In this document: piece by piece, positions 9,568-19,192 of the stretch
Position numbering within the stretch: position 1 is the stretch's first letter
Layout: each line of letters opens with the position of its first letter
NCBI GenBank assembly: GCA_003222155.1
Contig: QHUU01000059.1
Coordinates: forward strand, 1-64,000
Length of the DNA: 64,000 nucleotides
Reading direction: 5' to 3'
Origin: Gemmatimonadota bacterium
GTDB taxonomy: Bacteria; Gemmatimonadota; Gemmatimonadetes; Gemmatimonadales; GWC2-71-9
The notes under the pieces: model-generated
Database searches by the model: none
The model's input: only the letters and a program-made list of their open reading frames with translations
What the model was told of the DNA's origin: nothing
Made by a program: the position numbers and the translations under genes

Positions 9568-10791
9568 CTATGGTCCCGCCGCGGTGCAGCTGATCGTAAA
9601 GCTCGCTTGGCTCGTCGCCCCGGCCGTTACCGTGACGGCCAGCGGGTTGGGGGTCGCGAGGGTGCAATTGCCGGGCACGCCGCCGAGCGTCACCGTGTGA
9701 TCGCCGGCGGCGATGTCGGTCGCGGTGAGGCTGTCGTTGATGCCGATAGTGCCTGACTGGCCGTTCTCCAGAGTCACGGTGTAGCCGGCAGGAAGGCTCG
9801 ACCCGGTAGTCGTGGTCGTGACCGTGAGGCTGCCGGTCGCCAAGACGCAGCTGATCGTGAAGGCGGCTCGGGCCGTATTCCCAGCCGCTACCGTGACGGT
9901 CTGCGGGTTGGGGCTCGCGACGTTGCAATTGGCGGGCACGCCGCCGATTGCCACCGTGTGGACGCCGGGGTTGATCCCCGTCGCGGTGACGCTGTCGTTG
10001 ACGCCGATGGGGGTCGCCGGGCCGCCGTCCATGCTCGTGGTATAGCCGCTCGGCAGGCTCGAGCCGCTGGTCGCGGTTGTGACGACGACGTTGCCGGTGG
10101 CCGGCGGTGGCCCCGCGCAACTGATCGCGAAGCTCGCCTGCGCGGTCTCCCCGCCGGACACGCTCACCGTCTCGGGATTTGTCCCGCCGACGCTGCAACT
10201 GGGTGTGACGCCGGCGAGTGTAACCACGTGGCTGCCTGCGGCAACGCCGATGAACGTCACGACGGCGTTGATGCCGATCGGCTGGGAGATGCTGTCGTCC
10301 ACGCTGACGGTGTAACCGCCCGGTACGTCGCCGCCTTGGGTGGTCGTCGTCACGGTGATGTTCCCCGTCAACGGCGCGAGGATGGCGAACGCCTGGCTTT
10401 TCACCGGAGCGAGGGCCGTCCCGGGCGCGGACGCGACGAGCCGATAGCCGGTCCCCGCCTGGTCGATCCGCAGGTGGCGGAACGTGGCGATGCCGTTGGC
10501 CGCGGCGACGGTTGTCGTGTCGCCGAGCGAGACCCCGCTTAGGTTCGAGTCGATCGTGAGCGCGACGAGACCGCCGAAGGCGGCGACCACATTACCCTGA
10601 TCGTCCCGGACGGCGACCCGCACCGGGGGAAGGGTTTTCCGGGCCCGCGTGGTCTTCGGCTGATCCGCGAAACGCAGGTTGGCGGGTGGGCCGGCGACGG
10701 GCGGCGCTCCACCGCCCGACCCGCTGAAAAAGGTGTCGAGGCGGCAGCTCGCTACCAGGGCGATCAGCGCCAGAACGGCAAAGCTCCTCAT
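9568..10791 (-). CDS. Lipoprotein with three tandem 83-aa repeats
   Basis: Start MRSFAVLALIALVASC (lipobox); three 83-residue units (G..[IVL]TVTT...C) at the C-terminus. Confidence 0.8.
   Translation of the reverse strand: MRSFAVLALIALVASCRLDTFFSGSGGGAPPVAGPPANLRFADQPKTTRARKTLPPVRVAVRDDQGNVVAAFGGLVALTIDSNLSGVSLGDTTTVAAANGIATFRHLRIDQAGTGYRLVASAPGTALAPVKSQAFAILAPLTGNITVTTTTQGGDVPGGYTVSVDDSISQPIGINAVVTFIGVAAGSHVVTLAGVTPSCSVGGTNPETVSVSGGETAQASFAISCAGPPPATGNVVVTTATSGSSLPSGYTTSMDGGPATPIGVNDSVTATGINPGVHTVAIGGVPANCNVASPNPQTVTVAAGNTARAAFTISCVLATGSLTVTTTTTGSSLPAGYTVTLENGQSGTIGINDSLTATDIAAGDHTVTLGGVPGNCTLATPNPLAVTVTAGATSQASFTISCTAAGP
9586..10365 (-). repeat. Three tandem 83-residue coding repeats
   Basis: Units GNITVTTTTQGG...AISC, GNVVVTTATSGS...TISC, GSLTVTTTTTGS...TISC are each exactly 83 aa by count, with paired Cys. 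Confidence 0.85.
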
Positions 10792-10934
10792 CGATGCGCG
10801 GTGACGACTGCAATCGCCGCACCGGCTTCGAACCCTCAAAAGGCCCTCGGCGTGTGCCGCTGCGCGGCAACACCTGTGTAGCTGTCGCAATGCCCGGGCA
10901 TGCCATACAATTCGGGTTGACGCGTGAGTACGAC

Positions 10935-11306
10935 ATGGCCCGAGTCCTGATCATCGACGACGACGTCACGCTCCGGCAGGCGCTCACCAAGCATCTGGAG
11001 CACGCCGGCCACGACGTGCGCCAGGCCGCCGACGGCGACGCGGGTGTGCGGGCCTACGAGCGACGCGCCGCCGACCTCGTGATCGTCGACATCTTCATGC
11101 CGGTGCAGGGCGGGTTACAGACGATCGGACGGCTGCGGCGCGAGTGGCCGGCCGTGAAGATTCTGGCGATGTCCGGAGTCAAGAGCGCCGGGGCGCTCGA
11201 TGTCGCGGGGCACGCCACCTCGCTCGGGGCCGATCGGTTCATTACGAAGCCGTTCGAGGCGGCCGAGCTGCTGGAGCTGGTCGCGACCTTGCTTCGGTCG
11301 GCCTAA
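10935..11306 (+). CDS. Single-domain response regulator (receiver only)
   Basis: MARVLIIDDDVTLRQALTKHL...DLVIVDIFMP...ITKPFEAAELLELV. Confidence 0.9.
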   Translation: MARVLIIDDDVTLRQALTKHLEHAGHDVRQAADGDAGVRAYERRAADLVIVDIFMPVQGGLQTIGRLRREWPAVKILAMSGVKSAGALDVAGHATSLGADRFITKPFEAAELLELVATLLRSA

Positions 11307-11581
11307 CCCGAGGCGTTCACGCGGCCCGGCTCGGCGGAGCGGCGCTTCGCCGCCACGAAGCGGGCGATGTGACGCACCGTGCGAAAGTCGTCGATCTCGA
11401 GCTCCTCGACCGCGAGTCGGAAGCCGAACTCCTCCTCGAGGGTCGCGAGCAGCTTGACGAACATCAGCGAGTCGAGCACGCCGGCCTGAAACAGGTCGAG
11501 GTCCGGCGACGGCACCTGGACTTCGAGCCGCTCGGCGAACAGGTGCGCGATCCTGGTTTCGAGGTCTCGCGCTTCAGTCAT
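11303..11581 (-). CDS. Free-standing acyl/peptidyl carrier protein 1
   Basis: MTEARDLETRIAHLFAERL...DLFQAGVLDSLMFVKLLATLEEEFGF; DSL phosphopantetheine attachment motif. Confidence 0.88.
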   Translation of the reverse strand: MTEARDLETRIAHLFAERLEVQVPSPDLDLFQAGVLDSLMFVKLLATLEEEFGFRLAVEELEIDDFRTVRHIARFVAAKRRSAEPGRVNASG

Positions 11582-12083
11582 CCGGCACGTGCTCCGTCGC
11601 CAGCAGGTCGTAGAGCAGGCGGTCGTACGGCTTGCCATCGATCCAATGGCAGCGTCGCTGGCGCCCGACGTAGTGGAAGTTCAGCTGCTCCAGCGCGCGA
11701 CGGGACGGCACGTTGATCTCCACGGTCCACGCGCCGACCACTTCCAGCCCCAGCTCCTGGAAACCGTACGTCAGGATCCGCGACGCCGCGCGGCGGGCGA
11801 AGCCGCCGTAGCGTTTGCGTCCGAGCACGGCCCACAGCGAGCCCGCCGTCTTGAAGCGGCGATCCACGTTCGACAACGCCACCACGCCGATCGGCAAGTC
11901 GCTGTCGTCCGGCGTGAACACCCGCAGCACGTGGAGATCCCGCTGCGTCATGACCCTGAGCGACACCGCCGTCGGCGCCAGGATGCCGTTCCCGAAGTCC
12001 AACCACTTGTAGTTTTCCTCCTGGCCGAGCCAACCCGCCACGAGCTCGATCAGCTCGGGGTTGTCGAGGGGCAACAGCTTCAT
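11574..12083 (-). CDS. GNAT-family N-acetyltransferase
   Basis: MKLLPLDNPELIELVAGWLGQEEN...GRKRYGGFARRAASRILTYGFQELGLEVVGAWTVEINVPSRRALEQLNFHYVG. Confidence 0.8.
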   Translation of the reverse strand: MKLLPLDNPELIELVAGWLGQEENYKWLDFGNGILAPTAVSLRVMTQRDLHVLRVFTPDDSDLPIGVVALSNVDRRFKTAGSLWAVLGRKRYGGFARRAASRILTYGFQELGLEVVGAWTVEINVPSRRALEQLNFHYVGRQRRCHWIDGKPYDRLLYDLLATEHVPDD

Positions 12084-12260
12084 ACCACGCGCGTTACCGC
12101 AGGGTTCGGGCCATGCTGTCAGTGTGCGCCACACGTCGTAAGTGCGCCACGCGCTTGCACGACGCAGCTTATGTGGCGGCGCGGCAACATAGGCGACGCA
12201 CCAACCTGTGTCGGCGCCTCGCGGCGCGATGCATCGACGCGGGGCAGGAAAAGGACCGGG

Positions 12261-12521
12261 TCAGGTACTCCGGGCGGCCCGTCGTTCCGTGATGAATGCG
12301 GCGATCGCCGCGAGGGAACGGAAGTGCTCGACTTCCACGTCGTCCAGCTCGACCCGGAGCCCGAAGCGCTTCTCGAGCTGCACGAGCAGCTCGACGAACC
12401 CGACCGAGTCGAGGCGCCCGGTCGCCAACAGGTCCGTGTCGGGCGACGGGACTTCGACACCGAGGCGCTTGGTGAACAACGTGGTCAGCTCGGCCTGCAG
12501 GGAATCGGTCACCATGGTCAT
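12261..12521 (-). CDS. Free-standing acyl/peptidyl carrier protein 2
   Basis: 86 aa MTMVTDSLQAELTTLFTKRLGVEV...LLATGRLDSVGFVELLVQLEKRFGL; DSV attachment motif. Real gene is the 3' end of a spurious 691-aa ORF. Confidence 0.85.
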   Translation of the reverse strand: MTMVTDSLQAELTTLFTKRLGVEVPSPDTDLLATGRLDSVGFVELLVQLEKRFGLRVELDDVEVEHFRSLAAIAAFITERRAARST

Positions 12522-14152
12522 GGCGCGCTCACCGCCTCCGGTGCGAACAGCTCCTTGAGTTTGCGGCGATCGATCTTGCCGTTGCTGGTCTTGGGCAGCT
12601 CGTCGAACGCGAGCCAGCGCGACGGAAGCATGTAGGACGGGAGTGCGTGGGCCACCGCCTCGCGCAGGGACGCCGGCGTGACCGCCACGTCGGCGAGCGG
12701 CACGTACGCGCAGCAGATGGCGACGCCGTCGAAGTCCTGAGTGGCGACGCCGACGACGGCGCACTCCCGCAGCGTCCCGAGCGCGTGCAGGGCCGTCTCG
12801 ATCTCGCCCAGCTCCACCCGGTAACCGCGCGTCTTGACCTGCGAATCGGCGCGACCGAGGAACCGGACCAGCCCGTCCGCCCCGACGCTCGCGAGGTCGC
12901 CGGTGCGGTAGATCCGGTCGCCCGGCGTCGCGCTCCCCGGATACGGCAGGAACGCCCCCTGCGTCTTCTCGGGATCGCGCCAGTAGCCCGGGCTGAGCCC
13001 CGCACCGCGGATGTAGAGCTCCCCCACCTCGCCCGGCGGCACCGGCCGGAACGCCTCGTCCAGCACGAGCAGCTCCTCGCCGTCGCACGCGCGGCCGATG
13101 GGGATCACTTCGTCTTCGCTCGTAGGGCACGTCGGGACCGTGTAATAGCTGCTGGCGATGGTGGCTTCCGTGGGGCCATACAAGTTGGTGAAGGAGGCGT
13201 GCGGCACGCGCTGCATCCAGTAGATCAGCGCCGGCGTGGGGAACACCTCCCCGCACCACAGCACGCGCTTGAGCGACGGGAAGTCGCCCTGCTTCACGAC
13301 GTCGAATTTCGCCATGTAGTTGAGGGCGGACGGGACCGAGAACCATTGCGTCAGCTGCGCCCGGCGGATCAGCTCCGCGAGCTTGTGCGGCAGCAGGTTC
13401 AGCTCGGGCGGCACGAGGTGCAGTTCGGCGCCTGCGGCGAACGTCCCGAATATGTCGAACGTGGACAGGTCGAAGTGGAGCGGCGGATGACCGGAGATCC
13501 GGTCCGTCGACGTCGTGCCGAAGTAGGGCACCGCCCACTCGATGAATCGGCGCACGTTGGCGTGCGTGATCATCACGCCCTTGGGCGTGCCGGTCGATCC
13601 CGACGTGAAGAGGATGTGCGCGCCGTCGGCCTCGCTGTTCCGGCAGGCCGGAGGCTCGGCGGAGTAGGTCGCGAGGTCGACGGCCGAGAACCGGGGGTCC
13701 ACCCCCCGCGGCGGGGGCGTGGCGTCGAGCCACCCGACGGCGTGCGTCCGCGCGAACTCGGGGCTGGCGAACAGTCCGGCGAGTGTCGGGCCGACGGCGC
13801 CGCCCGCCAGGATCCAGCGGTTGTCGCACGCGGCGATCATCTTTTCGGCGCGGGCGACGGGACTCCCCGGGTCGAGCGGCACGTACATCGCATCGGCCTT
13901 GAGCACGCCGAGGATCGCGACGATCGTCTCCGGCGACTTGGAGCTCAGCAGGCACACCCGATCGCCCCGCGCGCACCCCGCTTCCCTGAGGAGGCGCGCC
14001 AGCCTGTTGCTTTGGACCTCGAGGTCGCCGTAGGTGAGCCGCCGCTGCTGGAACACCAGCGCGCCGGCGTCGGGGCGCCGGCGCGCCTGCTCGGCCACCC
14101 AATGCTGCAGCAGGCGACTCACGACGCCACGCGAGCGGCGGCACGCTCGCAC
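12518..14152 (-). CDS. Stand-alone NRPS-type adenylation enzyme (AMP-dependent ligase)
   Basis: LFTSGSTGTPKGVMITH, FDLSTFDIFG, LYGPTEATIASS, YRTGDLA, PKTSNGKIDRRKLKELF; no condensation or thioesterase domain. Confidence 0.92.
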   Translation of the reverse strand: MRACRRSRGVVSRLLQHWVAEQARRRPDAGALVFQQRRLTYGDLEVQSNRLARLLREAGCARGDRVCLLSSKSPETIVAILGVLKADAMYVPLDPGSPVARAEKMIAACDNRWILAGGAVGPTLAGLFASPEFARTHAVGWLDATPPPRGVDPRFSAVDLATYSAEPPACRNSEADGAHILFTSGSTGTPKGVMITHANVRRFIEWAVPYFGTTSTDRISGHPPLHFDLSTFDIFGTFAAGAELHLVPPELNLLPHKLAELIRRAQLTQWFSVPSALNYMAKFDVVKQGDFPSLKRVLWCGEVFPTPALIYWMQRVPHASFTNLYGPTEATIASSYYTVPTCPTSEDEVIPIGRACDGEELLVLDEAFRPVPPGEVGELYIRGAGLSPGYWRDPEKTQGAFLPYPGSATPGDRIYRTGDLASVGADGLVRFLGRADSQVKTRGYRVELGEIETALHALGTLRECAVVGVATQDFDGVAICCAYVPLADVAVTPASLREAVAHALPSYMLPSRWLAFDELPKTSNGKIDRRKLKELFAPEAVSAP

Positions 14153-15150
14153 ACCACACCGATGTGCTCCAGCTCTTCCGGGCTGGCCGGCACGTCGAGA
14201 ATGATCGTGCGGTAGCCCACGCCGACATAGCGCGCCACTTCGTCGGCCACCCGCTCGTAGCTTCCCACCAGGTACGGACAGAAGGTCTTGTAGTTCTCGA
14301 ACGGCACCATCCAGTAGGGTTGCTCGCTCTCCTCACCTGTTGCGGTCTCGCCGATTTTCGACAGCTGCTTGTGCCATTCTGAATCGGAGACCTTCATCGC
14401 CAGCTGGTGGGTGAGTTGACCCTTGCGATCCTCCGGAAAGCGGGCGCGCGCCACCGCCCAGGCTTCGCTCGCGTTCTCGCGCGCGATGATCCCAATGCGG
14501 ATCCCTAGCGCGGCGGCGTCGATCGGCGGCCCCGCCTCATATTCGGCTACCGGTTTCGGGTAGCGGACGGCGAGCGCGCCCAGCTCCCGGGCCGCCGCCA
14601 GCCCCGCTTCCGACGACCCCGAGACGAACACGCCCGGCTTGAGGGCGGGATCGAGGGGCGGCGTCATCTTCACGTTGGTGACGCGGTAGTAGCGCCCGTC
14701 CAGCGTCACGGGCTTGGTGCCGCCGAGCAGGTCCATGATGAGCGCCGTGTACTCGACCAGCCGGGTGTAGCGCTCGTCGTGGGGCGTCGGGTCGTCCAGC
14801 GCCTCCAGGTCGTTCTTGAAGCCGCCCGCCACCATGTTGAGATAGATGCGGCGCCCATGCAGGAATCCCAGGGTCGCGACCATCTTGGCCACGCTGTAGG
14901 GATGCATGTACACCGGCTGGACCGCCACCAGGGGGCAGAGGCGGTGCGTGTGGGTGATGATGTCCTGGGCGATGAGCCACGGGTCGACGAGCCCGTTGTC
15001 CGTGTACACCAGGATCCCCTCGCACCCAGCGGCGTCGCTCCAACGGGCGATCTCCAGCACCTCGCGCCGGTACACGAGCGGGGACGCCGTGTAGGACGGC
15101 GGGCAGGTCGCGAACACCTTCAATCCGGACTCGATGAGTCGAGCAGTCAT
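14119..15150 (-). CDS. LLM-class (luciferase-like) flavin-dependent monooxygenase
   Basis: 343 aa; GILVYTDNGLVDPWLIAQDIITHT, LYLNMVAGG-type motif (IYLNMVAGGFKNDLEAL), VFVSGSSEAGLAAARELG. Confidence 0.85.
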   Translation of the reverse strand: MTARLIESGLKVFATCPPSYTASPLVYRREVLEIARWSDAAGCEGILVYTDNGLVDPWLIAQDIITHTHRLCPLVAVQPVYMHPYSVAKMVATLGFLHGRRIYLNMVAGGFKNDLEALDDPTPHDERYTRLVEYTALIMDLLGGTKPVTLDGRYYRVTNVKMTPPLDPALKPGVFVSGSSEAGLAAARELGALAVRYPKPVAEYEAGPPIDAAALGIRIGIIARENASEAWAVARARFPEDRKGQLTHQLAMKVSDSEWHKQLSKIGETATGEESEQPYWMVPFENYKTFCPYLVGSYERVADEVARYVGVGYRTIILDVPASPEELEHIGVVCERAAARVAS

Positions 15151-15359
15151 GCCACCTCACGGGACTGACGGGAAGCCTGCGGCGGTCGCCCGGACCCTGT
15201 GCAAGAAGCGGGCTGTTTTTCTCCCCCGGGTGCCTGGCGCCGCCGTGTGGCGTGAGCGCCACGCTGCGTCGTGCGAGAACCCCTACCAGCTATCGCGTAC
15301 GGTTTTTGCGGCTCCCCTCCCGGCTGCTTCACTTCCAACGGTCACCGAAGGACCCTCGG

Positions 15360-17120
15360 TTGAAAATCCTCGGGATCAGCGGGTTCGAAGGCTCCATCCC
15401 CTTCAAACGGGCGCACTGGCAGAACCTCGACGAACGCGAGTACCGCATCTCGCAGGGGCACGACTCGGCGGCTGCGCTGATCGTGGACGGGACGGTCGTC
15501 GCGGCCGTGGCGGAAGAGCGGATCAGCCGGCGCAAGCATACGGGGGACTTTCCCAAGGGAGCGATCGCGTACTGCCTCGACGAGGCCGGTCTCGCCATCG
15601 GCGATATCGACGAGCTGGTGCATGGCTTCGACTATGCTCCCTACCGCGGGGTCTATGCGCTGGACCCCGCGTCGCGCGATCTGTATCGCGACGTGTACTC
15701 GCGCGAGGCCCTGCTCGCGCTCGTGGCGCGCGATGTTCCGGGGTTCCCCGCCGAGCGGGTGCGCCACGTGGCTCACCACGCGGCGCACGCGGCCAGCGCC
15801 TACTACACGTCGGGATGGGACGAGTGTCTCGTCATCGTGATCGACGGCATGGGCGAAGCCCAGAGCGCGAGCGTGTATCACGCGCGTGACGGGAACCTCG
15901 ACCGGATCTTCCAGATCGGCGCGCACGACTCGATCGGCATTCTGTACTCCGTGGTGACGCTGCACCTGGGGTTCGACTTCAACGCCGACGAGTACAAGAT
16001 CATGGGACTCGCGCCCTACGGGGACGCGGAGCGGTTTTGCCAGTTCTTCGAGGAGGCGGTCGAGCTCGAGCCCGACGGGGGGATCCGCATCCCGCTGCTC
16101 CGGGCCAACCGGACGCGGGAGGAGCGCGAGCACTACCTCGCGACCCGCGCCCGTCTCACCGAGGCGCTGGTGGCGCCACGCCATCCCGACGCCGAGATCG
16201 GCGACGTGCATCGGGACGTGGCCGCCGGGCTGCAGGCGTGTCTTGATCGGGCCATGTTGCACCTGTGCGGGCGCTTTGCGGAGACGACCGGGCTGCGCCG
16301 GCTGGCGCTGGCCGGGGGCGTGGCGCTCAACTGCACCGCCAACGGCAAGCTGCTCTGCTCGGGCACCTTCGACGACATCTACGTGCAGCCCGCGGCGGGC
16401 GACGACGGCAGCGCGCTCGGCGCCGCGCTGTGGCGCGCCGCCGAGGTGGGGGAGGTCAAGAACGAGCGTTTCCCGGTCCCGTTCCTCGGACCCGGGTATT
16501 CGACCCGCGACATCGACGCCGCGCTGGCGGCCTATGGCGATCGCATCGCGGTGCAGCGCTTCGCCACCCTGGGAGACGCCTGCGCGGAGGCGGCACGCTT
16601 GATCGCCGGCGGGCGGGTGGTGGCCTGGTACCGCGGCCGCATGGAGTTCGGGCCGCGCGCCCTGGGGCACCGCAGCATCCTCGCCGACCCGGGCCACCCC
16701 GACATGCGGGATCGCATCAACGCCATGGTGAAGATGCGCGAGGCGTTCCGGCCGTTCGCGCCCGCCGTCTCGCTCGAGGAAGTGGACCGCTGGTTCGAGG
16801 TGGCGCCCGCGACCGAGCTGCCGTTCATGATCATGACCGTGGATGTGCGGCCGGAGTTCCGGGGCGCCTTGCCGGCCATCACCCACGTCAACGGCTCGGC
16901 CCGGGTGCAGACGGTGGCCGCCCGCGACAATCCGGAATTTCACGCGCTGTTGCGGGCCGTCGGCCGGGTCACGGGGCGGGAGATGGTGCTGAACACGAGC
17001 TTCAACGTCAAGGGGCAGCCGATCGTGAACACGCCGCGCGAGGCGCTCGACACCTTCCTCGGGACGGGGATCGAGTTCCTGTTCCTCGAGAACACTCTCG
17101 TGAGCCGCCGGTCCCGCTAA
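15360..17120 (+). CDS. Carbamoyltransferase (NodU/CmcH family)
   Basis: TTG start KILGISGFEG...HDSAAALIVDGTVVAAVAEERISRRKH, HHAAHAASAYYTSG, RMEFGPRALGHRSILADP, NTSFNVKGQPIVNTPREAL. Confidence 0.93.
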   Translation: MKILGISGFEGSIPFKRAHWQNLDEREYRISQGHDSAAALIVDGTVVAAVAEERISRRKHTGDFPKGAIAYCLDEAGLAIGDIDELVHGFDYAPYRGVYALDPASRDLYRDVYSREALLALVARDVPGFPAERVRHVAHHAAHAASAYYTSGWDECLVIVIDGMGEAQSASVYHARDGNLDRIFQIGAHDSIGILYSVVTLHLGFDFNADEYKIMGLAPYGDAERFCQFFEEAVELEPDGGIRIPLLRANRTREEREHYLATRARLTEALVAPRHPDAEIGDVHRDVAAGLQACLDRAMLHLCGRFAETTGLRRLALAGGVALNCTANGKLLCSGTFDDIYVQPAAGDDGSALGAALWRAAEVGEVKNERFPVPFLGPGYSTRDIDAALAAYGDRIAVQRFATLGDACAEAARLIAGGRVVAWYRGRMEFGPRALGHRSILADPGHPDMRDRINAMVKMREAFRPFAPAVSLEEVDRWFEVAPATELPFMIMTVDVRPEFRGALPAITHVNGSARVQTVAARDNPEFHALLRAVGRVTGREMVLNTSFNVKGQPIVNTPREALDTFLGTGIEFLFLENTLVSRRSR

Positions 17121-17138
17121 GGGCCGTATTTCCCCTTC

Positions 17139-17160
17139 ACCCCGGGCTTGCGCCCGGGGT
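17139..17160. terminator. Hairpin between convergent genes
   Basis: Perfect 9-bp arms ACCCCGGGC-ttgc-GCCCGGGGT between the carbamoyltransferase and amtB stops. Confidence 0.6.
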
Positions 17161-17177
17161 CAGTCGAGGCTTCCGCG

Positions 17178-18518
17178 TCAGGCGGCTTCGACGTTCGCCG
17201 GTACGGCGGACGAGACGATCACGCCGGCGCCGAGCGACAGGCCCGGGGTGGGCGTCGCGCCTTGCTCGCCGAAGTACGCCTCCTCGCCGTGCTCGCTCAA
17301 GTCGAGCCCGCTGAGCTGCTCCTTTACCCCCGCCTTGGCGCCGAGGGTGGCGTTCACGAACGTCATGATCAGGGCCGTGCCCACCGCGGCGATCGCGATG
17401 GCCGCGAGCACGGCCACGAGCTGGACGCCCATCTGGGCGAAGTTGCCGGCGAGCCAGCCGTCGCCACCGGCCGGGTTCGCCACTTTCGTGGCGAAGACAC
17501 CCGTCAGCAGCGCCCCAGCCACTCCTGCAAGACCGTGGCAGGAGAACACGTCGAGGGAATCGTCGAGCCGGGTGGTGGCACGGATCTGGATCGCGGTGTA
17601 GCTCACGATCGCCGCCAGCACGCCGACCGCGATGGACGCCGGCACCGTGATGTAGCCTGCGGCGGGGGTGATCCCGACGAGGCCCACCACCAGACCGGTC
17701 GCGGCACCGACGGCTGTGGCCTTGCCGGTGCGCGCCAGGTCGAGGCAGACCCAGGTGACGAGCGCCGCGGCGGCCGCGGTGTTGGTGTTCGTGAACGCCA
17801 GCGCGGCGAGGCCGTTGGCGGCGAGCGCCGAGCCGGCGTTGAAGCCGAACCAGCCGAACCACAGGAGCCCGGCCCCCAACAGCACCAGCGGCACGTTGTG
17901 CGGCACGATCGGGGAGCGCTTGAAGTCTTTCCTCGGGCCCAGCATACGCGCCGCCACCAGCGCCGAAACGCCGGCACTGATGTGCACGACGGTGCCGCCG
18001 GCGAAGTCGAGTGCACCGAGCTTCTGGAGCCACCCGCCCGCCCCCCACACCCAGTGTGCGAGCGGGTCGTAGACCAGCGTGGCCCAGAGGAGGATGAAGA
18101 CGACATAGGCGCGGAAGTGCATGCGCTCCACGATCGCGCCCGAGATGAGGGCCGGGGTGATGATCGCGAACATGGCCTGGAACATCGCGTGCGCCTGCAG
18201 CGGAATCGTCGCCGCGTACGCCGGATCCGGGTCGAGCCCGACGCCCTTGAACCCCGCCCACGCGAGGCCGCCCCACCACGGCGTTCCGTGCCCGAAGCCG
18301 ATCGAGTAACCCACCAGGACCCATTGCACGCTGATCAAGCCCAACGCGACCATGCTCATCATCATCGTATTGAGCGCGTTCTTGGGCCGCACCAGCCCGC
18401 CGTAGAAGAACGCGAGTCCCACTGTCATCACCATCACCAACGCGGTCGAGGCGAGCACCCAGGCGGTATCGCCTGCCGACACGACGGCGGCGTCGGTCAG
18501 CACGGGGGCGGGCATCAT
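17178..18518 (-). CDS. amtB: Ammonium transporter
   Basis: 446 aa; GLAFFYGGLVRPKNALNTMMMS, DFAGGTVVHISAGVSALVAA, DDSLDVFSCHGLAGVAGALLTG. Confidence 0.96.
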   Translation of the reverse strand: MMPAPVLTDAAVVSAGDTAWVLASTALVMVMTVGLAFFYGGLVRPKNALNTMMMSMVALGLISVQWVLVGYSIGFGHGTPWWGGLAWAGFKGVGLDPDPAYAATIPLQAHAMFQAMFAIITPALISGAIVERMHFRAYVVFILLWATLVYDPLAHWVWGAGGWLQKLGALDFAGGTVVHISAGVSALVAARMLGPRKDFKRSPIVPHNVPLVLLGAGLLWFGWFGFNAGSALAANGLAALAFTNTNTAAAAALVTWVCLDLARTGKATAVGAATGLVVGLVGITPAAGYITVPASIAVGVLAAIVSYTAIQIRATTRLDDSLDVFSCHGLAGVAGALLTGVFATKVANPAGGDGWLAGNFAQMGVQLVAVLAAIAIAAVGTALIMTFVNATLGAKAGVKEQLSGLDLSEHGEEAYFGEQGATPTPGLSLGAGVIVSSAVPANVEAA

Positions 18519-18937
18519 TCGTCCTCCTCACCGGCGACGGCGCCGGCGTGCTGCGCGCTTTCGAGCGCGGCGCGCTGCACCTGATCCGCGTTCACCGCCG
18601 TGAGCGCCGCATTGTCGGCCTCTCCAGTGCGGATGCGGATCACGCGCTCGATGGCCTGCACGAAGATCTTGCCGTCGCCCACGTCGCCCGTGCGGGCGGA
18701 CGAGAGGATGGCCTTGATGCACGGCTCCACGAATGGCTCGGAGCAGACCATCTCGATCTTCACCTTTTCGTGGAATTCCATGACGACGGTGGTGCCGCGA
18801 TACTGCCCGATGACTTCCTGCTCGCCCCCGTGACCCGAGACGCGGCTCAACGTGATCCCGGTGACGCCGGCCCGGAACAGCGCCGCCTTGACCTCGGGCA
18901 GGCGCTCGGGACGTACGATCGTAGTGATGAGTTTCAT
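18515..18937 (-). CDS. glnK: PII nitrogen regulatory protein
   Basis: MKLITTIVRPERLPEVKAALFRAGVTGITL...QYRGTTVVMEFHEKVKIEMV...GDGKIFVQAIERVIRIRTGE; directly upstream of amtB. Confidence 0.93.
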   Translation of the reverse strand: MKLITTIVRPERLPEVKAALFRAGVTGITLSRVSGHGGEQEVIGQYRGTTVVMEFHEKVKIEMVCSEPFVEPCIKAILSSARTGDVGDGKIFVQAIERVIRIRTGEADNAALTAVNADQVQRAALESAQHAGAVAGEEDE

Positions 18938-19192
18938 AGTGGATAAGCTAGCCCCTGAGCCATCATGGTGTCAACCATTTCGTGCACGAAGCGCACGAAT
19001 TTCACGTCAGTCGGCATATTGCTGCTCACAGCACATTGCGTGCCGTCACGCCTTCCAGGCAGCTGATACACGATTCCGTTGCCGTGACGCGGCGTAACGC
19101 TCTTCCCCCGGCCCCCTCTCGCGCCACCGCCGTATTTGCCTTTTTCGCCCCCCCTCCCACCTTGGTGCATTCCCAACTCCCAGGGAGGGAGT

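Noticed and set aside
12647-14215. 522-aa plus-strand ORF
   Set aside because: Antisense shadow of the adenylation gene.
12261-14336. 691-aa minus-strand ORF
   Set aside because: Only the last 86 codons are a real carrier-protein gene; the remainder is out of frame with the adenylation enzyme.
15342-16943. 533-aa minus ORF over the carbamoyltransferase
   Set aside because: Antisense shadow; low-complexity His/Arg/Val-rich translation.
17148-18584. 478-aa plus ORF over amtB
   Set aside because: Antisense shadow of a clear ammonium transporter.
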